From contig CAMFLJ010000162.1 of the NCBI GenBank assembly GCA_945957335.1, forward strand, positions 1 to 8,295: a stretch of DNA of 8,295 nucleotides, written 5' to 3'. The position numbers and the translations under genes were made by a program. Of the stretch, positions 6,240-8,295 are shown piece by piece. Position 1 is the first letter of the stretch; the number at the start of each line of letters is the position of its first letter. A model generated the notes under the pieces. The model saw nothing but the letters and a program-made list of their open reading frames with translations. It did no database searches and was not told the DNA's origin. This stretch comes from an uncultured Actinomycetes bacterium (GTDB taxonomy: Bacteria > Actinomycetota > Acidimicrobiia > Acidimicrobiales > Acidimicrobilacustridaceae).

Positions 6240-6967
6240 TGGCCTCCGCCCCCGCCCGCTGGTCGCGGGTCCTGCTCAAGGTGTCCGGCGAGGCCTTCGC
6301 CGGTGACGCCGGCTACGGCATCGACGGTGGCGTCGTGGCGGGCATCGCCCGCGACATCGTCCAGGTCAGCGCCGACACCGGGGTCGAGATCGCCGTGGTC
6401 GTGGGCGGGGGCAACATCTGGCGGGGCATGACCGGGGCCGGTGCGGGCATGGACCGCGCCCAGGCCGACTACATGGGCATGCTCGCCACGGTGATCAACG
6501 CGCTGGCGCTGCAGGACGTGCTCGAGCAGCAGGGCCAGCCCACCCGCGTCATGTCGGCCATCCAGATGGCCCAGGTCGCCGAGCCCTACATCCGCCGGCG
6601 GGCGATCCGCCACCTGGAGAAGGGCCGGGTCGTGATCTTCGCCGGCGGCACCGGCAACCCGTTCTTCACCACCGACACCACCGCGGCGCTGCGGGCGGTC
6701 GAGGTCGAGGCCCAGGTGCTCCTGAAGGGCACCCACTCGGGCACCGACGGCATCTACACCGACGACCCGCGCACCAACCCCGACGCCGTGAAGCTCGACG
6801 AGGTGTCCTACCTCGACGTGCTCAACCAGGGCCTGCGGGCCATGGACTCCACGGCCATCACGCTGTGCATGGACAACGACCTGCCCATCGTGATGTTCGA
6901 CCTCACCGGCGACGGCAACGTGCGGTCGCTGATCGAGGGCGGGTCGGTCGGCACCCTCGTGCGCTGA
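6239..6967 (+). CDS. pyrH: Uridylate kinase (UMP kinase)
   Basis: PyrH phosphorylates UMP to UDP with ATP as a homohexamer, usually activated by GTP and inhibited by UTP. It belongs to the amino-acid kinase family, not to the eukaryotic NMP kinases. The 242 residues show LLKVSGEAF (12-20, phosphate loop), VVVGGGNIWRG (53-63), ADYMGMLATVINALAL (76-91, UMP site), IFAGGTGNPFFTTDTTAALR (133-152) and DGIYTDDPRTNPDAV (170-184). The segment LLKGTHSGTDGIY (161-173) looks about two residues longer than the matching E. coli stretch. The ATG shares a base with the tsf stop (TGATG). Only a weak GGCGG (6231-6235) precedes it, so initiation probably depends on ribosomes finishing tsf. The stop is TGA at 6965-6967. 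Confidence 0.96.
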   Translation: MASAPARWSRVLLKVSGEAFAGDAGYGIDGGVVAGIARDIVQVSADTGVEIAVVVGGGNIWRGMTGAGAGMDRAQADYMGMLATVINALALQDVLEQQGQPTRVMSAIQMAQVAEPYIRRRAIRHLEKGRVVIFAGGTGNPFFTTDTTAALRAVEVEAQVLLKGTHSGTDGIYTDDPRTNPDAVKLDEVSYLDVLNQGLRAMDSTAITLCMDNDLPIVMFDLTGDGNVRSLIEGGSVGTLVR

Positions 6968-6977
6968 CCTGCGGGAA

Positions 6978-7022
6978 CGGGCCGTCACGGCCCGCGGCGG
7001 GCCGCGGCGCGGGAGCCTCCCG
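6978..7022 (+). terminator. two hairpins after pyrH, candidate terminator
   Basis: CGGGCCG (6978-6984) pairs with CGGCCCG (6988-6994) around TCA, starting 10 nt after the pyrH stop. CGGGA (7010-7014) pairs with TCCCG (7018-7022) around GCC. There is no T-run. Together they sit where the rpsB-tsf-pyrH transcript could end before a separate frr promoter. Confidence 0.4.
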
Positions 7023-7035
7023 GCGGCGGAGGGGC

Positions 7036-7041
7036 TAGCGT
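7036..7041 (+). promoter_or_regulatory. candidate -10 element for frr
   Basis: TAGCGT fits TANNNT and lies 14 nt after the second pyrH-end hairpin. A start near 7047-7049 would give a leader of about 118 nt. No good -35 is visible around 7012-7018. The 198-nt pyrH-frr gap, compared with 6-nt or overlapping joins elsewhere in this cluster, supports a separate promoter. Confidence 0.35.
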
Positions 7042-7080
7042 CGCAGCTGACCTGCTGCGGATCGACCCACCCCGATCCGC
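7042..7080 (+). promoter_or_regulatory. two overlapping inverted repeats in the frr leader
   Basis: CGCAGC (7042-7047) pairs with GCTGCG (7054-7059) around TGACCT. GCGGATCG (7057-7064) pairs exactly with CGATCCGC (7073-7080) around ACCCACCC. The stems share bases 7057-7059, so the full forms exclude each other in RNA. As DNA, either repeat could be a protein-binding site just downstream of the candidate -10 at 7036. I recognise no known riboswitch. Confidence 0.35.
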
Positions 7081-7165
7081 GTCGCCATGGGGCCACCGGC
7101 GCGCCCGACGCAGCCGCGGCCACCATCGCCGGCACCCACATCCGACGCCAGGAGTTTGCGCACAC

Positions 7166-7735
7166 ATGACGAGCGAGATGGCCGAGCTTCTGCTGGCCGA
7201 GACCGACGAGACGATGGCCAAGGCCGTCCAGCACTCCAAGGCCCAGTTCGCCACGATCCGCACCGGCCGGGCCGCGCCCGCCCTCGTCGAGAAGATCCCG
7301 GTCGACTACTACGGCGCCGAGACCCCGCTGCAGCAGCTCGCCGGGTTCCAGGTGCCCGAGGCTCGCCAGCTCCTCATCACGCCGTACGACAAGTCGGCGA
7401 TCGGCGCCATCGAGAAGGCGCTGCAGCAGTCCGACCTCGGCCTGAACCCCAGCAACGACGGCATCTCGATCCGCCTCTCGTTCCCGCCGCTGACCCAGGA
7501 GCGCCGCAAGGAGCTCGTGAAGGTGGTCAAGCACATGGCCGAGGAGGGGAAGGTGGCCCTCAGGAACCAGCGGCGGGCCACCCGCCACGAGCTCGACAAG
7601 CTCGAGAAGGACAGCGAGCTCTCGAAGGACGAGCTCGAGCGGGCCGAGAAGGAGCTCGACAAGCTGATCCACGTCCACGAGGCGGAGATCGACCAGGCCC
7701 TGGCCGCCAAGGAAACCGAGCTCCTGGAGGACTGA
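7166..7735 (+). CDS. frr: Ribosome recycling factor
   Basis: RRF acts with EF-G to split the post-termination ribosome so its subunits can be reused. The 189 residues match the family's usual length of about 185. The long three-helix bundle (about 1-30 and 105-189) carries LTQERRKELVKVVKHMAEE (109-127) and KVALRNQRRATRHELDKLEK (129-148). The small beta domain (about 31-104) carries ATIRTGRAAPALVEKIPVDY (29-48), TPLQQLA (53-59), ITPYDKSA (71-78) and LGLNPSNDGISIR (91-103). The ATG at 7166 follows AGGAG (7150-7154) at a long 11-nt spacing. The in-frame ATG at 7178 has no better site and would cut the first helix. The stop overlaps the next start in TGATG. Confidence 0.96.
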   Translation: MTSEMAELLLAETDETMAKAVQHSKAQFATIRTGRAAPALVEKIPVDYYGAETPLQQLAGFQVPEARQLLITPYDKSAIGAIEKALQQSDLGLNPSNDGISIRLSFPPLTQERRKELVKVVKHMAEEGKVALRNQRRATRHELDKLEKDSELSKDELERAEKELDKLIHVHEAEIDQALAAKETELLED

Positions 7736-8295
7736 TGGCCCCCGACAAGCTCTCTCGAGATCCCGGCCAGAGCGGCGACGAGCCGACCGAGGGCGTGCGG
7801 ATCATCGCCGCCGAGGAGCTGGAGGAGGTCGCCGAGCGCGGCGAGGTCGCCCAGCGGCGCTCCCCGGGCGAGCCCGGCTACAAGGACCGCCCGGCACCCC
7901 CGCCCGACGACGTTTCGCCGGCCATCCGGTTCCCGCTGCCCGACAGCGCCGACCCCTCGGACATCGTGCGGCCCAAGCCGGCACCGGTCGTGGCGCCCCG
8001 TGCCGCGGGCTCGGTGCCCGACCGTCCCGAGGCGCCGGCCGCGGCCGACGACGACACCACGTCGGTGTCGCTCGGCGAGGAGGCCGAGCCGGCCACCCCG
8101 AGCGGCCCGCTCGGTCGCCTCGACGAGCCCGTGCCCTTCGCCGACCCCCAGCCCGGTGACCCGGCCCGCCCGCCCGCGGTGGGGGCGGCGCCGCCCCCGC
8201 CGCCGGTCGGCGCCCGTGGGGGGGCCGCCACCCCGGCCCCCCCCCAGGCCGCCGACGCACCCCCCCCCCCCGGGCACGACCACGGGCCCGCCCCC
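7735..8295 (+). CDS. Disordered N-terminal part of a probable phosphatidate cytidylyltransferase (3' end outside window)
   Basis: The frame is open from ATG 7735 to the last base (187 codons), with the start overlapping the frr stop and a strong GGAGG at 7726-7730. What is visible is not an enzyme domain. It is an acidic, Pro/Ala/Asp-rich segment with no membrane helix. Two stretches look more conserved in style: GVRIIAAEELEEVAERGEV (20-38, amphipathic) and AIRFPLPDSADPSDIVRP (63-80). Proline runs occur at 153-157 and 176-179. cdsA, which makes CDP-diacylglycerol from phosphatidate and CTP at the membrane, follows frr in most Actinobacteria. I recall acidimicrobial homologues with long tails of this kind, so CdsA is my inference from position. 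A separate disordered protein cannot be excluded. The frame depends on the length of a C12 run at 8260-8271. Confidence 0.6.
   Translation, partial: MAPDKLSRDPGQSGDEPTEGVRIIAAEELEEVAERGEVAQRRSPGEPGYKDRPAPPPDDVSPAIRFPLPDSADPSDIVRPKPAPVVAPRAAGSVPDRPEAPAAADDDTTSVSLGEEAEPATPSGPLGRLDEPVPFADPQPGDPARPPAVGAAPPPPPVGARGGAATPAPPQAADAPPPPGHDHGPAP
8218..8271. repeat. cluster of homopolymer runs (G7, C9, C12)
   Basis: Within 54 bases there are G7 (8218-8224), C9 (8237-8245) and C12 (8260-8271). The C12 run encodes exactly four prolines in the frame that continues from frr. Runs this long are prone to slippage in replication and to sequencing error. Confidence 0.85.

Noticed and set aside
7086..7165. Upstream open frame starting at ATG 7086 in the frr leader
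   Set aside because: It has no ribosome-binding site, runs into frr without a nearby stop and has no recognisable content.
6224..7678. 484-codon open frame on the minus strand across pyrH and frr
   Set aside because: Antisense to two unmistakable genes and crosses their intergenic region without any motif.

Overview
This window is a very GC-rich segment, with G or C at almost every third codon position. All genes are on the + strand. The order is dprA (3' part) - xerC - whiG - a secreted M23/LytM-lipase fusion - rpsB - tsf - pyrH - frr - start of a probable cdsA. This arrangement of a Xer recombinase, a WhiG/FliA sigma factor and an M23-like exported protein upstream of rpsB-tsf-pyrH-frr-cdsA is known from Actinobacteria, including Streptomyces. 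The extreme GC content and the long disordered N-terminus of the last gene, with its 'GVRIIAAEE' block, make me favour Acidimicrobiia or a related deep actinobacterial lineage. That placement is an inference from memory, not a computed one.

Layout. Positions 1-591 hold the C-terminal two thirds of DprA (DNA processing and transformation). After a 62-nt gap with two small hairpins and a TACAGT -10 element, XerC (654-1550) appears to begin on a leaderless GTG. A 75-nt gap with a perfect 7-6-7 dyad leads to whiG (1626-2402). Three short GC hairpins separate whiG from a 571-residue exported protein (2507-4222). That protein joins a degenerate LytM (M23) domain to a complete serine alpha/beta-hydrolase. 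The 217-nt gap after it holds a strong 12-bp stem, a TAGACT -10 element and a structured leader of about 145 nt for rpsB (4440-5438). tsf (5445-6239) follows after 6 nt, and pyrH (6239-6967) overlaps tsf in a TGATG. A 198-nt gap with hairpins, a candidate -10 and two competing stems precedes frr (7166-7735). frr overlaps the next ORF (7735 to the window end), again in a TGATG. No gene-free stretch exceeds 300 bases.

How it works together. rpsB, tsf, pyrH and frr supply a ribosomal protein, an elongation factor, UMP phosphorylation and ribosome recycling. The last ORF probably starts CDP-diacylglycerol synthesis for phospholipids. The upstream half covers DNA uptake and recombination (dprA, xerC), a developmental or motility-type sigma factor (whiG) and an envelope-facing protein. 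I saw no tRNA, rRNA, CRISPR array, insertion sequence or phage gene. The window is mostly a conserved core locus. The least ordinary element is the fusion protein, whose metallopeptidase half has lost several active-site histidines while its lipase half looks intact. The structured untranslated regions are second in interest.
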